Shown: positions 53,548-62,287 of the stretch, one piece after another
Layout of the letters: every line of letters starts with the position of its first letter
Position numbering within the stretch: position 1 is the stretch's first letter
Source: Flavobacterium weaverense
Lineage (GTDB): Bacteria; Bacteroidota; Bacteroidia; Flavobacteriales; Flavobacteriaceae
Direction of reading: 5' to 3'
NCBI RefSeq assembly: GCF_003688495.1
Contig: NZ_REFH01000008.1
Coordinates: 496,001-560,000 of the forward strand
Length of the DNA: 64,000 nucleotides
Notes under the pieces: generated by a model
Seen by the model: the letters and a program-made list of their open reading frames with translations, nothing else
What the model was told of the DNA's origin: nothing
The model's database searches: none
Program-made: the position numbers and the translations under genes

Positions 53548-54333
53548 TTATAAATTAAGTTTTTCGTAGGAATCTTTTGCGGCTTTATAGCCAATTTTAA
53601 AAACGTTATCCATCTTTATTTTATTGGTTTCGAATGTACTATAGATGGATAAATCAGTAGGTTCTATGACCCAGTCGCAACTATTAAACTTATGCATATT
53701 TGAATTTGCTGAAAGAATATCAAATGCCCTAGTAGTAACGGCTTTGATCGAATTCAAATCTTTTGCTTCAATCTTTTGAATTGGACTAACATAAATACCT
53801 ATTAAAGTTTCGCAATGTCCTTGTAAAATGTCAGTTGGAAAGTGATTTAAAATCCCACCATCGCTGTATAATCTTCCATCAATTTCATAGGGAGACATAA
53901 TTCCTGGAAAGGCGGATGAGGCTAATATTGCATCAACAATTTTAGTATCTTGCCCAAAAACTTTTAATTTTCCACGCACCATATCCGTTGCTGTGATCTG
54001 AATTGGAATTTTTAATTCTCCTAATACTGCGTCTTTGAAAATACTTTGAAAATAATGTTTGAACGCTTCAGAATCTATTAGTCCCGCTTTTTTAAAAGTA
54101 AGATGCTTCCAATGAAAAAGATAAATAGATTTAAAAAAGGTTAAAATTTCTTCAGGCGTTTTCCCCCAAGAATATAACGCACCAACAATTGAACCCGCGC
54201 TCGTGCCAGCAATTCGATCTGGACGGATGTTTTGTTCTTCTAAAAACTTTATTGCTCCTGCGTGCGCTAAACCTTTAGAACCTCCACCAGAAAGGATTAG
54301 TCCAATTGATTTTGTTTGTAAATCCATATTCAT
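53548..54333 (-). CDS. Patatin-like phospholipase
   Basis: 261 residues. Patatin motifs: LSGGGSKGLAHAGAIKFL, nucleophile in AGTSAGSIVGALYS (GTSAG), and catalytic Asp in LYSDGGILNHFP. Ser-Asp dyad of acyl hydrolases; no signal peptide, so cytoplasmic or membrane-peripheral. Substrate unknown. A second ATG 6 nt on is also possible. Confidence 0.9.
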   Translation of the reverse strand: MNMDLQTKSIGLILSGGGSKGLAHAGAIKFLEEQNIRPDRIAGTSAGSIVGALYSWGKTPEEILTFFKSIYLFHWKHLTFKKAGLIDSEAFKHYFQSIFKDAVLGELKIPIQITATDMVRGKLKVFGQDTKIVDAILASSAFPGIMSPYEIDGRLYSDGGILNHFPTDILQGHCETLIGIYVSPIQKIEAKDLNSIKAVTTRAFDILSANSNMHKFNSCDWVIEPTDLSIYSTFETNKIKMDNVFKIGYKAAKDSYEKLNL

Positions 54334-54376
54334 TATTTGGCCTAAAATTACTCTTTTTGAACTTTAGAAAGTGATA

Positions 54377-54413
54377 TTTGTCACTTTATAACCCCTTTTT
54401 TGTGCTAACTTTG
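54377..54413 (+). promoter_or_regulatory. Predicted promoter of the thioredoxin-like gene
   Basis: TTTG (54377-54380), 25-nt spacer, TAACTTTG (54406-54413). Spacing is longer than usual but both boxes are good; ends 19 nt before the ATG. Confidence 0.4.
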
Positions 54414-54432
54414 TGAATGTAAATCAACAATT

Positions 54433-55038
54433 ATGAAAACTGCAATAGCTAAAGGATTATTTAATAGTCATCCTTATTTAGAATATAGAAAATTAGTTTC
54501 CGATTTATTATTGGAAAATAAATCAACAGGAAGCGAGCAATCTGATGATTTGACTAATTACAGCACACTAAACGAAACAAGAATGAATCGTTTAGATAAA
54601 ACAATGAAAATCTCTGAGGAAAACAGTGTTAAATTGAAGTCATTAGAAAGAGAGTATATCTGGCTAGTTATTTCAGAAGGTTGGTGTGGCGACGCAGCTC
54701 AATTATTACCTATTGTTAACAAAATGGCAATTGAATCAGGTAAAATAGAATTGAGTATTGTTTTAAGAGATGAGAACGACGCTTTAATGAATTTGTTTTT
54801 AACTAATAATTCTAAGTCGATTCCAATAGTTATTATCGTTGACAAACAAACAGGAGAGTTAATGGGTCATTGGGGACCAAGGCCAAAAGGAGCCATAACT
54901 TTGATCCAAGATTATAAAAAGGAATTTGGAGTTGTGGACGAAACTGCAAAAACTAATTTACAACTTTGGTACTTGCATGATAAAGGAATTTCTACTCAAA
55001 ATGAATTGCTTGAGTTGATGCAAGAAATAGATTCTTAA
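54433..55038 (+). CDS. Thioredoxin-family protein with WCGDA in place of WCxxC
   Basis: 201 residues. Residues about 30-70 are a helical N-terminal extension; the thioredoxin fold starts around YIWLVISEGWCGDAAQLLPIVNK, where the second Cys is replaced by Ala, and SKSIPIVIIVDKQTGELMG (cis-Pro loop). A CxxA-type thiol protein, perhaps a single-Cys reductant or a chaperone. Family is conserved in flavobacteria. Confidence 0.85.
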   Translation: MKTAIAKGLFNSHPYLEYRKLVSDLLLENKSTGSEQSDDLTNYSTLNETRMNRLDKTMKISEENSVKLKSLEREYIWLVISEGWCGDAAQLLPIVNKMAIESGKIELSIVLRDENDALMNLFLTNNSKSIPIVIIVDKQTGELMGHWGPRPKGAITLIQDYKKEFGVVDETAKTNLQLWYLHDKGISTQNELLELMQEIDS

Positions 55039-55197
55039 ACAGAGTTTTTTAGTAATTTGAAACGGTAATCGTGTAAAATAATTTTAATTTTTTAATCGAA
55101 TAATTATTTGTAACTTAGTGAATGCTAACCAAGTCTATTATTTGATTTACTATCTGTAGGTGTTTGATTATTGTTTAACAATTTAAATAACATCATT

Positions 55198-55275
55198 ATG
55201 AAAAAATTATTAGAAAGATTTTATGATTACGTTTCGTACTTACTTTTTGGAGGAGAGAAAGCAGCTCATTATTAA
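55198..55275 (+). CDS. Possible 25-residue peptide
   Basis: ATG at 55198, TAA at 55273-55275: MKKLLERFYDYVSYLLFGGE followed by KAAHY. An amphipathic, aromatic-rich helix with basic start. It is the only feature in a 370-nt gap, has a near-consensus -7 box (TATTATTTG) about 60 nt upstream and a very strong terminator 60 nt downstream. Whether it is a real peptide or part of a small RNA cannot be settled by sequence. Confidence 0.5.
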   Translation: MKKLLERFYDYVSYLLFGGEKAAHY

Positions 55276-55334
55276 TCGATGCTTTTAAGCTATCTAAAAT
55301 TGAAAAGTATGGATTAAATTTACTTTAGTTTTTT

Positions 55335-55391
55335 AACAGAAAACACATTTCAAATTTTATTTTAAAAATTTGAAATGTGTTTTCTGTTTTA
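55335..55391. terminator. Very strong bidirectional terminator
   Basis: ACAGAAAACACATTTCAAA pairs perfectly with TTTGAAATGTGTTTTCTGT; arms extend to 23 bp and there are T runs on both strands. Serves the small ORF and the convergent gene at 55409. Confidence 0.93.
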
Positions 55392-55408
55392 TAATACCTG
55401 CAGCAGAT

Positions 55409-55951
55409 TTAAAAACTAATGAGGGAAATTCCTAAACTTATATTTCCGGCGTCTTTTTTTTGCGTGCTTATAGGCAGAGCATAATGGTTCAGTTCGATAA
55501 AAAGTAGCAAATCATCGCTCTGTAATCCTAGACTTATTTTTTTGTAATCACCTATCAAATTGCCACGACCTAATGCCATAGCTTTTCCCAATCCTAGTTG
55601 TAATGTAATTCTGGTATCTTCTCCCACTTTTGGACTTAAACGAAAATTGGCAAAAACAGGAACAACGACTAATTTATCAGTCCATTCCCAATTGATTCCG
55701 CTGTGAATTCCTAGACCGAGCCATTTTTTATAATGAACTCCATAACCTAGTTTTGCGCCTAAACCGTCAGGAACAAACCATGTGCCTTTTTTATGGGTGT
55801 ATTCATCGACGATATTCGCATCCGGATTTCCTCTTAGTGCTACTGTAACGTCAAATTGTGTATAAGTGAATTTGTTGCTTTGAGAATAAGCACTAAAACT
55901 TAGTAGTATAAAAAATGTTAGAATTTTAAATGACCTACGTATTTTAAACAT
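55409..55951 (-). CDS. Predicted outer-membrane beta-barrel-like protein
   Basis: 180 residues. Signal peptide (about 1-23), then alternating hydrophobic/polar strands (LGAKLGYGVHYKKWLGLGI, HSGINWEWTDKLVVVPVFAN, FRLSPKVGEDTRITLQLGL), ending in a hydrophobic/aromatic SLGISLISF, the usual last-strand signature. Small flavobacterial outer-membrane protein of unknown function. ATG overlaps the truB stop by 8 nt. Confidence 0.75.
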   Translation of the reverse strand: MFKIRRSFKILTFFILLSFSAYSQSNKFTYTQFDVTVALRGNPDANIVDEYTHKKGTWFVPDGLGAKLGYGVHYKKWLGLGIHSGINWEWTDKLVVVPVFANFRLSPKVGEDTRITLQLGLGKAMALGRGNLIGDYKKISLGLQSDDLLLFIELNHYALPISTQKKDAGNISLGISLISF

Positions 55952-56645
55952 CAGTCGTCAAACTATCCTCAAAAGCGGTAACATCAATTCCATCTATTAC
56001 ATTGTAATCGCCAATCTTAGTTCGTCGTAGCGCTGTTAAATGAGAGCCAGAATTCATTGCTTTTCCAAAATCGTATGCTAGTGAACGAATATATGTTCCT
56101 TTACTACAAACGACTCTAAAGTCTATTTCTGGCAACGAAATTCTAGTGATTTCGAATTCGTGAATGGTAGTTTTTCTAAAAGCAATTTCGACAGTTTCTC
56201 CTGCTCGAGCATGCTCGTACAAGCGTACACCATCTTTTTTTATCGCAGAATAAATAGGAGGTTTTTGATCTATCTCTCCAAGAAATTGTTTAACTGTTTC
56301 ATGAATCAAAGATTCGTCAATATGCGAAGTTGGATACGTATTGTCAATTTCAGTTTCTAAATCGTAGGATGGAGTAGTTGCTCCTATGAAGAATGTTCCA
56401 GTATATTCTTTGGCTTGACCTTGAAGCTCTGTAATTCTCTTAGTAAACTTACCGGTGCAAACTAACAATAATCCAGTTGCGAGAGGATCCAGAGTTCCTG
56501 CATGACCGATTTTAAATTTTTTTGGAAGTCCAAGCTTATTTATTAATGCGTATTTTAATTTATTGACCGCTTGAAAGGAAGTCCAATTCAGCGGTTTGTC
56601 GATAAGTAAAATTTGTCCGTCTAAGTAATCTTCGACTGTCTTCAA
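55944..56645 (-). CDS. truB: tRNA pseudouridine-55 synthase
   Basis: 233 residues. Catalytic Asp is in GHAGTLDPLATGLLLV; other motifs KPLNWTSFQAVNKLK, PPIYSAIKKDGVRLYE, CSKGTYIRSLAYDFG. Makes pseudouridine 55 in the T-loop. Translation begins at TTG (56643-56645): the frame has a stop two codons before and no nearby ATG, and the next residues match family N-termini. It lies 6 nt after uppP, so coupling may compensate for the weak start codon. Confidence 0.94.
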   Translation of the reverse strand: MKTVEDYLDGQILLIDKPLNWTSFQAVNKLKYALINKLGLPKKFKIGHAGTLDPLATGLLLVCTGKFTKRITELQGQAKEYTGTFFIGATTPSYDLETEIDNTYPTSHIDESLIHETVKQFLGEIDQKPPIYSAIKKDGVRLYEHARAGETVEIAFRKTTIHEFEITRISLPEIDFRVVCSKGTYIRSLAYDFGKAMNSGSHLTALRRTKIGDYNVIDGIDVTAFEDSLTTDV

Positions 56646-56651
56646 AAGATA

Positions 56652-57461
56652 TTATTTAAAGTATGAAAAGTAAACCAATAAAAATAATCCAACAACAATG
56701 CGGTACCAACCCCAAGGTTTAAAACCGTATTTTTTAATGATTTCGATAAAGAATTTAATTGCTAAAACGGCAACTACGAAAGCAACGACATTTCCGATAA
56801 GAAATAATTTAATGTTTTCATCTGATTTTAATATCAGTTCGTAGCCTTTCATCTGCGAAGCTTCGTACGTCTTCATGAAAAGAGAGTAACATGTTACTGC
56901 CATCATTGTAGGTACAGCAAGGAAAAAAGAAAATTCAGCTGCTACGTGACGTGTTAACCCTTGTTGCATACCACCAATTATCGAAGCGGCAGAACGGCTT
57001 GTTCCTGGCATCATCGCTAAACATTGCCAAAAACCAATAATTACAGCTTTCTTGATCGTAATATCTTCTTCTCTTAGTACAGTTGGATTTTTGAAACGAT
57101 CGTCTATGAATAGAAGGATGACTCCACCTACTATTAAAACGATGGCTATAGGAATAGGATCTCCTAAAACGGCTTCAATTTTATCGTCAAAGAATTTCCC
57201 TAAAACTAAAGCAGGAATTACTGCAAAAACAAGCTTAATGTAAAAATCAAATTTCGAGAAGTCGAAAAATTTCTTCCAGTATAAAGCTACAACAGCTAGG
57301 ATGGCTCCAAATTGAATTGAAACTTGAAAAAGTTTTACGAAATCATCCTCTTGAATTCCAAAATAAGAACTTAGAAAAACCATGTGAGCGGTTGAAGAAA
57401 CAGGTAGATATTCTGTTAAACCTTCAATTATGGCAATCAAAAATGCCTGTAATGTATTCAT
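56652..57461 (-). CDS. uppP: Undecaprenyl-diphosphatase UppP/BacA
   Basis: 269 residues, 7-8 TM helices. Signatures EGLTEYLPVSSTAHMVF and MPGTSRSAASIIGGMQQGL form the active site. It dephosphorylates undecaprenyl pyrophosphate to recycle the lipid carrier. The stop of the upstream DUF3098 gene abuts its ATG (TAAATG), so tight coupling. Confidence 0.96.
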   Translation of the reverse strand: MNTLQAFLIAIIEGLTEYLPVSSTAHMVFLSSYFGIQEDDFVKLFQVSIQFGAILAVVALYWKKFFDFSKFDFYIKLVFAVIPALVLGKFFDDKIEAVLGDPIPIAIVLIVGGVILLFIDDRFKNPTVLREEDITIKKAVIIGFWQCLAMMPGTSRSAASIIGGMQQGLTRHVAAEFSFFLAVPTMMAVTCYSLFMKTYEASQMKGYELILKSDENIKLFLIGNVVAFVVAVLAIKFFIEIIKKYGFKPWGWYRIVVGLFLLVYFSYFK

Positions 57462-57704
57462 TTATGCGTTTTTTGGATTTTTAAGAATAGCGTATATCGT
57501 AATACCAAAACCAATTAAAACGGTTGTTGGAGCTAATCGAATTCTTCTAAAATTAAAGATTTCTTCGCTGAATACATTTGGATCATCACTTCCGCCGCCT
57601 GCCATTAGAATAAATCCTAAAGTAATTACTCCAATTCCAATTAATAGGATTTTATAATTTATTTTGTCAAAAAGAAATTCAGATTGTTGCTCTTTGTTTT
57701 TCAT
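57462..57704 (-). CDS. DUF3098 membrane protein
   Basis: 80 residues, two TM helices (KILLIGIGVITLGFILMAGG and LAPTTVLIGFGITIYAIL) and a loop with GSDDPNVFSEEIFNFRRI between, the DUF3098 signature. Conserved in Bacteroidota between ftsX and uppP; function unknown but position suggests a cell-envelope/division role. Confidence 0.9.
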   Translation of the reverse strand: MKNKEQQSEFLFDKINYKILLIGIGVITLGFILMAGGGSDDPNVFSEEIFNFRRIRLAPTTVLIGFGITIYAILKNPKNA

Positions 57705-57706
57705 AA

Positions 57707-57740
57707 TGTCATTGCGAGGAATGAAATAATCACATTCCTA
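57707..57740. repeat. TCATTGCGAGGAA-type repeat fragment
   Basis: TGTCATTGCGAGGAATGAAA resembles the interspersed GTCATTGCGAGGAACGAAGC element frequent in Bacteroidota genomes; here only one truncated copy between ftsX and DUF3098. Confidence 0.55.
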
Positions 57741-57751
57741 ATTTAAATTAT

Positions 57752-58627
57752 TTAATATAAATCGTCAGTTCTTAAATTTAAGAAACGTTGCGTTGCAGAG
57801 TACGTGCTTAACCAAGTGATTAATACTCCAATTGCTAAAACTGCTAGTAAAATCATTCCTATTGCAGCTTTATCTTCTAATATGCCAAGATTAGGATAAC
57901 TATTTTCAACGTAAAGTAAGACTCCTATTAATGCTAAGACTGCTAAGACTGCTCCTATCATTCCTAATTTTATGCTGCGAGTGATAAATGGTTTTCTAAT
58001 GAAAGACTTAGTAGCACCAACCATTTGCATCGTTTTTATAATAAATCGATTTGAATGAATTGATAATCGCAATGAGCTATTAATTAATAAAACAGCGATA
58101 ATAGCTAGAAATCCACTAATTATTAAAATCCACGAACTTACTTTTTTAATATTATCGTTAACTAAATTTACTAATTGTTTATCGTAAACGATATCAGAAA
58201 TCATTGCATTTTTACGCAAGTTGGTTTCTATTTTTGCAATACTATCCTTAATTACATAATCTGCTTTTAAGTGGATGTCATATGAGTTTTGTAGTGGATT
58301 TTCACCTAGGAAAGTCATGAAATCTTCACCTATAATATCTGTATGTTGTTTAGCTGCTGCATCTTTAGCAACAAAATCATATGATTTCACAAAACGACTT
58401 GCTTTCAATTCTGTTCCAAAGCTTTTTAAAATACTATCATTAGCTTCATTTTTGAAAAAAACCGTCATGGCAATATTTTCTCTAAAATCGTTTGCTAATT
58501 TATTAGAATTTACAATGAAAAGACCTAAAATTCCCAGCAGAAATAAAACTAAGAAAACACTTAGCACTACTGAAAAATAAGAGGAAATTAACCGGCGTTT
58601 TTGAAAATTATCAAAGGAAGAACTCAT
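57752..58627 (-). CDS. ftsX: Cell division permease FtsX
   Basis: 291 residues, four TM helices: TM1 about 20-40, a periplasmic loop to about 170 (DFRENIAMTVFFKNEAN, FMTFLGENPL), then TM2-TM4 of the MacB/FtsX permease fold. Recruits and activates peptidoglycan hydrolases with FtsE. No ftsE is adjacent, which is usual in Bacteroidota. First gene of ftsX-DUF3098-uppP-truB-OMP. Confidence 0.93.
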   Translation of the reverse strand: MSSSFDNFQKRRLISSYFSVVLSVFLVLFLLGILGLFIVNSNKLANDFRENIAMTVFFKNEANDSILKSFGTELKASRFVKSYDFVAKDAAAKQHTDIIGEDFMTFLGENPLQNSYDIHLKADYVIKDSIAKIETNLRKNAMISDIVYDKQLVNLVNDNIKKVSSWILIISGFLAIIAVLLINSSLRLSIHSNRFIIKTMQMVGATKSFIRKPFITRSIKLGMIGAVLAVLALIGVLLYVENSYPNLGILEDKAAIGMILLAVLAIGVLITWLSTYSATQRFLNLRTDDLY

Positions 58628-58717
58628 AGTTTATTGAAATTATTGGGTAAAAATAACAAAGAATTTCTTTATTTAAAGTTAATAACGCCCAAAGTTTCAA
58701 CTTTCGTACAATAAACG

Positions 58718-58725
58718 TAAATTTG
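58718..58725 (+). promoter_or_regulatory. -7 box of leuS
   Basis: TAAATTTG fits TAnnTTTG and lies 72 nt before the leuS ATG. -33 element unclear. Confidence 0.4.
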
Positions 58726-58797
58726 GCACCTTAAAACAATCATTTCCCGAAAAAAAACGAAACAATTGTTAAAAACAGTTGGTCTGAATCTTATATT

Positions 58798-61700
58798 ATG
58801 AAATACAATCCGAACGAAATTGAAGCCAAATGGCAAAAATATTGGTTAGAAAACGAAACCTTCAAAGCCGAAAATAATTCAGAAAAACCTAAGTATTATG
58901 TTCTTGATATGTTTCCTTATCCATCTGGAGCAGGTTTACACGTAGGACATCCTCTTGGTTATATTGCATCGGATGTATATTCTCGTTATAAAAGACATCA
59001 AGGATTTAATGTTTTGCACCCAATGGGTTACGATAGTTTTGGATTACCGGCGGAGCAATATGCGATTCAAACAGGACAACGCCCAGAAGATACTACATCG
59101 GTAAATATTGATGGTGGAGTTGATAAAGAAGGAAATAAAATTGCTGGCTACAGAAAGCAATTAGATAATATTGGATTTTCATTCGATTGGAGTCGTGAAG
59201 TGCGTACATCAAATCCAGATTATTACAAACATACACAATGGATTTTTATCCAATTATTCAATTCTTGGTATAACAAAAATAGCGATAAGGCAGAAGATAT
59301 TTCGACTTTGACTGCAATTTTTTCAATAGAAGGAAATGCAAATGTAAATGCTGTTTGTGATGATAACATTCAGGAATTTTCTGCAAGTGAGTGGAATGCT
59401 TTCGCAAAAGAACAACAAGAGAAGATTTTATTACAATATAGACTTACCTATTTAGCGGAAACTGAAGTGAACTGGTGTCCAGGATTAGGAACGGTTTTAG
59501 CGAATGACGAAATTGTAAATGGAGTTTCAGAGCGTGGCGGATTTACAGTAGTTCGTAAAAAAATGACGCAATGGAGCATGCGTATATCTGCTTATGCAGA
59601 GCGATTATTGACAGGTTTAAACGATATTGATTGGAGCGAAAGCATCAAAGAAAGTCAGAGAAACTGGATTGGAAAATCTGTTGGAGCGATGGTTTCATTT
59701 CATGTGAAAGACCACAACGAGAAGATTGATGTTTTCACCACGCGTCCTGATACTATTTTTGGAGTTACGTTTATGACATTGGCGCCAGAACATGAATTAG
59801 TGGCTAAAATCACCACTGCAGATCAAAAAGGTGCTGTCGAATCTTATATCGAAAAAACGTCAAAACGTTCTGAAAGAGAGCGTATGGCTGATGTAAAAAC
59901 AATCTCAGGAGTTTTTACAGGAGCGTATGCAGAGCATCCGTTTACTACAGAAGCAATTCCAGTTTGGATTGGAGATTATGTTTTGGCAGGATATGGAACG
60001 GGTGCTGTAATGGCGGTTCCTTGTGGCGATGAAAGAGATTATGCTTTTGCTACTTTCTTCAAAGGAAAAGAAGGAATGCAAGAAATTAAAAATATTTTTG
60101 CTTTAAATTCCTCTACATTGGATGGGAGCCCGCAGGGTGGGGTGGATTTTGCTTATGGTGATAAAAATGGATTTACGATTGCTAATTCCGATTTCTTAGA
60201 CGGAATGGATTACAAGCAAGCAACTCATAAAGTTATTGAAGAGCTGGAGAAACTAAAACAAGGAAAAGGAAAGATAAACTACCGTTTACGTGACGCTGTT
60301 TTTTCTCGTCAAAGATATTGGGGAGAACCATTTCCAGTTTATTATGTAAATGGCTTGCCGCAAATGATTGATGCAAAATATTTGCCTATTATATTGCCGG
60401 AAGTAGAAAAGTATTTACCAACAGAAGATGGTTTACCGCCTTTAGGAAATGCTTTAGTTTGGGCTTGGGATACTGAAAAAAATAAAGTTGTAAATACTGA
60501 TTTAGTTGATAATGCTACCATTTTTCCTTTAGAATTAAACACAATGCCAGGATGGGCAGGAAGTTCATTCTACTGGATGCGTTATATGGATGCGCACAAT
60601 GAAAACGAGTTTGCTAGTAAAGAAGCTTTAGCCTATTGGGAAAGCGTTGATCTATATATTGGTGGAAACGAACATGCAACAGGACATTTATTGTATTCTC
60701 GTTTTTGGAATAAATTTTTAAAAGATAAAGGCTTTGCGCCAACAGAAGAACCATTCAAAAAACTGATTAATCAGGGAATGATTTTAGGGATGAGTGCTTT
60801 TGTATATAGACTGAATTTAGCAGATAATACCGATATTATTGGCAATATTTTACCAAACCTGCAATTCGATGCTGAAGAAAAAGTTTTTGTTAAAGAATTT
60901 GTAGCGAAGTTCAATAATAAGATTTTTGTCACTTTGAATGATGCAAAATCATTTCTTAATCCAAAAGATGACGAATTATCTATTTTGAATCATTTTCCAG
61001 GAATTGACTCTGCGTTAAAATTTAAATTTCCAAAATATGCTAATGTAATTAGCAACGGGGTTTCAATTGACATAGCTAAAATACATACAGATGTAAATTT
61101 TGTAAACTCCTCAGACGAATTGGACATCGAGAGATTCAAAGCGTGGAGAGAAGATTATAAAGACGCTGAGTTCATCACAGATGATAACGGAAAATACATC
61201 GTTGGTCGCGAGGTCGAAAAAATGTCTAAATCAAAATACAATGTAGTTACTCCAGATGATATTTGTAATGAATATGGAGCAGATACTTTGCGTTTGTATG
61301 AAATGTTCTTGGGTCCTTTGGAGCAAGCTAAACCTTGGAATACGGCTGGAATTTCTGGAGTTTTTGGTTTTTTGAAAAAATTATGCCGTTTGTACTTTGA
61401 CGAAAATGGTTTGATTATTACCGATGAAGTACCATCAAAAGAGAACTTAAAATCATTACATAAAACGATTAAAAAAGTTGCGGAAGACATTGAAAACTTC
61501 TCTTTCAACACTTCAGTGTCGCAGTTTATGATTTGTGTGAATGAATTGTCGACTCAAAATTGTCATTCTCGTGCTATTTTAGAGCCATTAGCTATTGTGA
61601 TTTCGCCTTATGCTCCGCACATCGCTGAAGAGTTATGGTCGTTATTAGGTCATAAAGATTCAATTGCAACGGTTGCTTTTCCAGTTTTCGAAGCAGCACA

Positions 61701-61899
61701 CTTAATAGAAAGCGAAAAAAAATATCCAGTTTCTTTCAATGGAAAAATGCGTTTCACAATCAAATTACCTTTGGATTTAACCAAGGAGCAAATTGAGGAA
61801 ATCGTAATGAAAGATGAAAGAACCATTAAACAGTTAGAAGGTAAAACTCCAAATAAAGTAATCATCGTTCCGGGAAAAATTATTAATTTGGTTGGATAA
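58798..61899 (+). CDS. leuS: Leucyl-tRNA synthetase with insertion before KMSKS
   Basis: 1033 residues. Class I: HIGH motif as GLHVGHPLGY, editing CP1 domain with TTRPDTIFGVTFM and GTGAVMAVPCGDERD, VYYVNG..., and KMSKS in REVEKMSKSKYNVV near residue 807. Most bacterial LeuRS have about 860-940 residues; here the extra length is chiefly at about 667-760 (between GMILGMSAFVYR and HTDVNFVN) and a shorter one near 160-190. Such insertions are seen in Bacteroidota LeuRS. Followed by a terminator. Confidence 0.95.
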   Translation: MKYNPNEIEAKWQKYWLENETFKAENNSEKPKYYVLDMFPYPSGAGLHVGHPLGYIASDVYSRYKRHQGFNVLHPMGYDSFGLPAEQYAIQTGQRPEDTTSVNIDGGVDKEGNKIAGYRKQLDNIGFSFDWSREVRTSNPDYYKHTQWIFIQLFNSWYNKNSDKAEDISTLTAIFSIEGNANVNAVCDDNIQEFSASEWNAFAKEQQEKILLQYRLTYLAETEVNWCPGLGTVLANDEIVNGVSERGGFTVVRKKMTQWSMRISAYAERLLTGLNDIDWSESIKESQRNWIGKSVGAMVSFHVKDHNEKIDVFTTRPDTIFGVTFMTLAPEHELVAKITTADQKGAVESYIEKTSKRSERERMADVKTISGVFTGAYAEHPFTTEAIPVWIGDYVLAGYGTGAVMAVPCGDERDYAFATFFKGKEGMQEIKNIFALNSSTLDGSPQGGVDFAYGDKNGFTIANSDFLDGMDYKQATHKVIEELEKLKQGKGKINYRLRDAVFSRQRYWGEPFPVYYVNGLPQMIDAKYLPIILPEVEKYLPTEDGLPPLGNALVWAWDTEKNKVVNTDLVDNATIFPLELNTMPGWAGSSFYWMRYMDAHNENEFASKEALAYWESVDLYIGGNEHATGHLLYSRFWNKFLKDKGFAPTEEPFKKLINQGMILGMSAFVYRLNLADNTDIIGNILPNLQFDAEEKVFVKEFVAKFNNKIFVTLNDAKSFLNPKDDELSILNHFPGIDSALKFKFPKYANVISNGVSIDIAKIHTDVNFVNSSDELDIERFKAWREDYKDAEFITDDNGKYIVGREVEKMSKSKYNVVTPDDICNEYGADTLRLYEMFLGPLEQAKPWNTAGISGVFGFLKKLCRLYFDENGLIITDEVPSKENLKSLHKTIKKVAEDIENFSFNTSVSQFMICVNELSTQNCHSRAILEPLAIVISPYAPHIAEELWSLLGHKDSIATVAFPVFEAAHLIESEKKYPVSFNGKMRFTIKLPLDLTKEQIEEIVMKDERTIKQLEGKTPNKVIIVPGKIINLVG

Positions 61900-61920
61900 T
61901 ATTGAATCGATTAAAATTTG

Positions 61921-61960
61921 AAAAGTCCAAATTCCACCCGCTGGAGTTTGGACTTTTTTT
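61921..61960 (+). terminator. Terminator after leuS
   Basis: AAAAGTCCAAATTCCA pairs with TGGAGTTTGGACTTTT (one mismatch), then a T run. Confidence 0.87.
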
Positions 61961-62205
61961 ATATATTTCTAACTGATTAAAACTTCTACTAAAATAATAG
62001 TAAAAGTTAATCCTCTTCTATCGTTTAGTAATTACTTGACAAATTTATTTACAGAAACAATCTGATCCATTTGTCATGCTGGATGCATCCAAACTCGCAA
62101 GACTAAAATACCCGAGACGCTTACCTCTAGATAAAATTTTAGCTCGTAATCGATATTAAAAAAACGCGATAAAGTAATAAGTATGAATTATCAATTATTT
62201 AACTA
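61961..62205. other. Intergenic region with a degenerate repeat
   Basis: About 245 nt without gene. TTTGTCATGCTGGATGCATC at 62080-62100 resembles fragments of the TCATGCTGAAC interspersed repeats of Bacteroidota, but the match is loose. Confidence 0.35.
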
Positions 62206-62232
62206 TTGCCAATTTGGCATTTTATAATTTTG
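62206..62232 (+). promoter_or_regulatory. Predicted promoter of the zinc peptidase
   Basis: TTG (62206-62208), 16-nt spacer, TAATTTTG (62225-62232). A palindrome TGCCAATTTGGCA (62207-62219) lies over the -33 element and could be an operator. Confidence 0.45.
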
Positions 62233-62287
62233 GTTCACAATTTGATGTTTCATTTGTAAGATTTTAAAAAAAATAAAAAATATAAAT

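Noticed and set aside
62077..62160. GC-richer stretch (GTCATGCTGGATGC...CCCGAGACGC) as an RNA gene
   Set aside because: I could not fold a convincing structure or recognise a known RNA; a degraded intergenic repeat is more likely.
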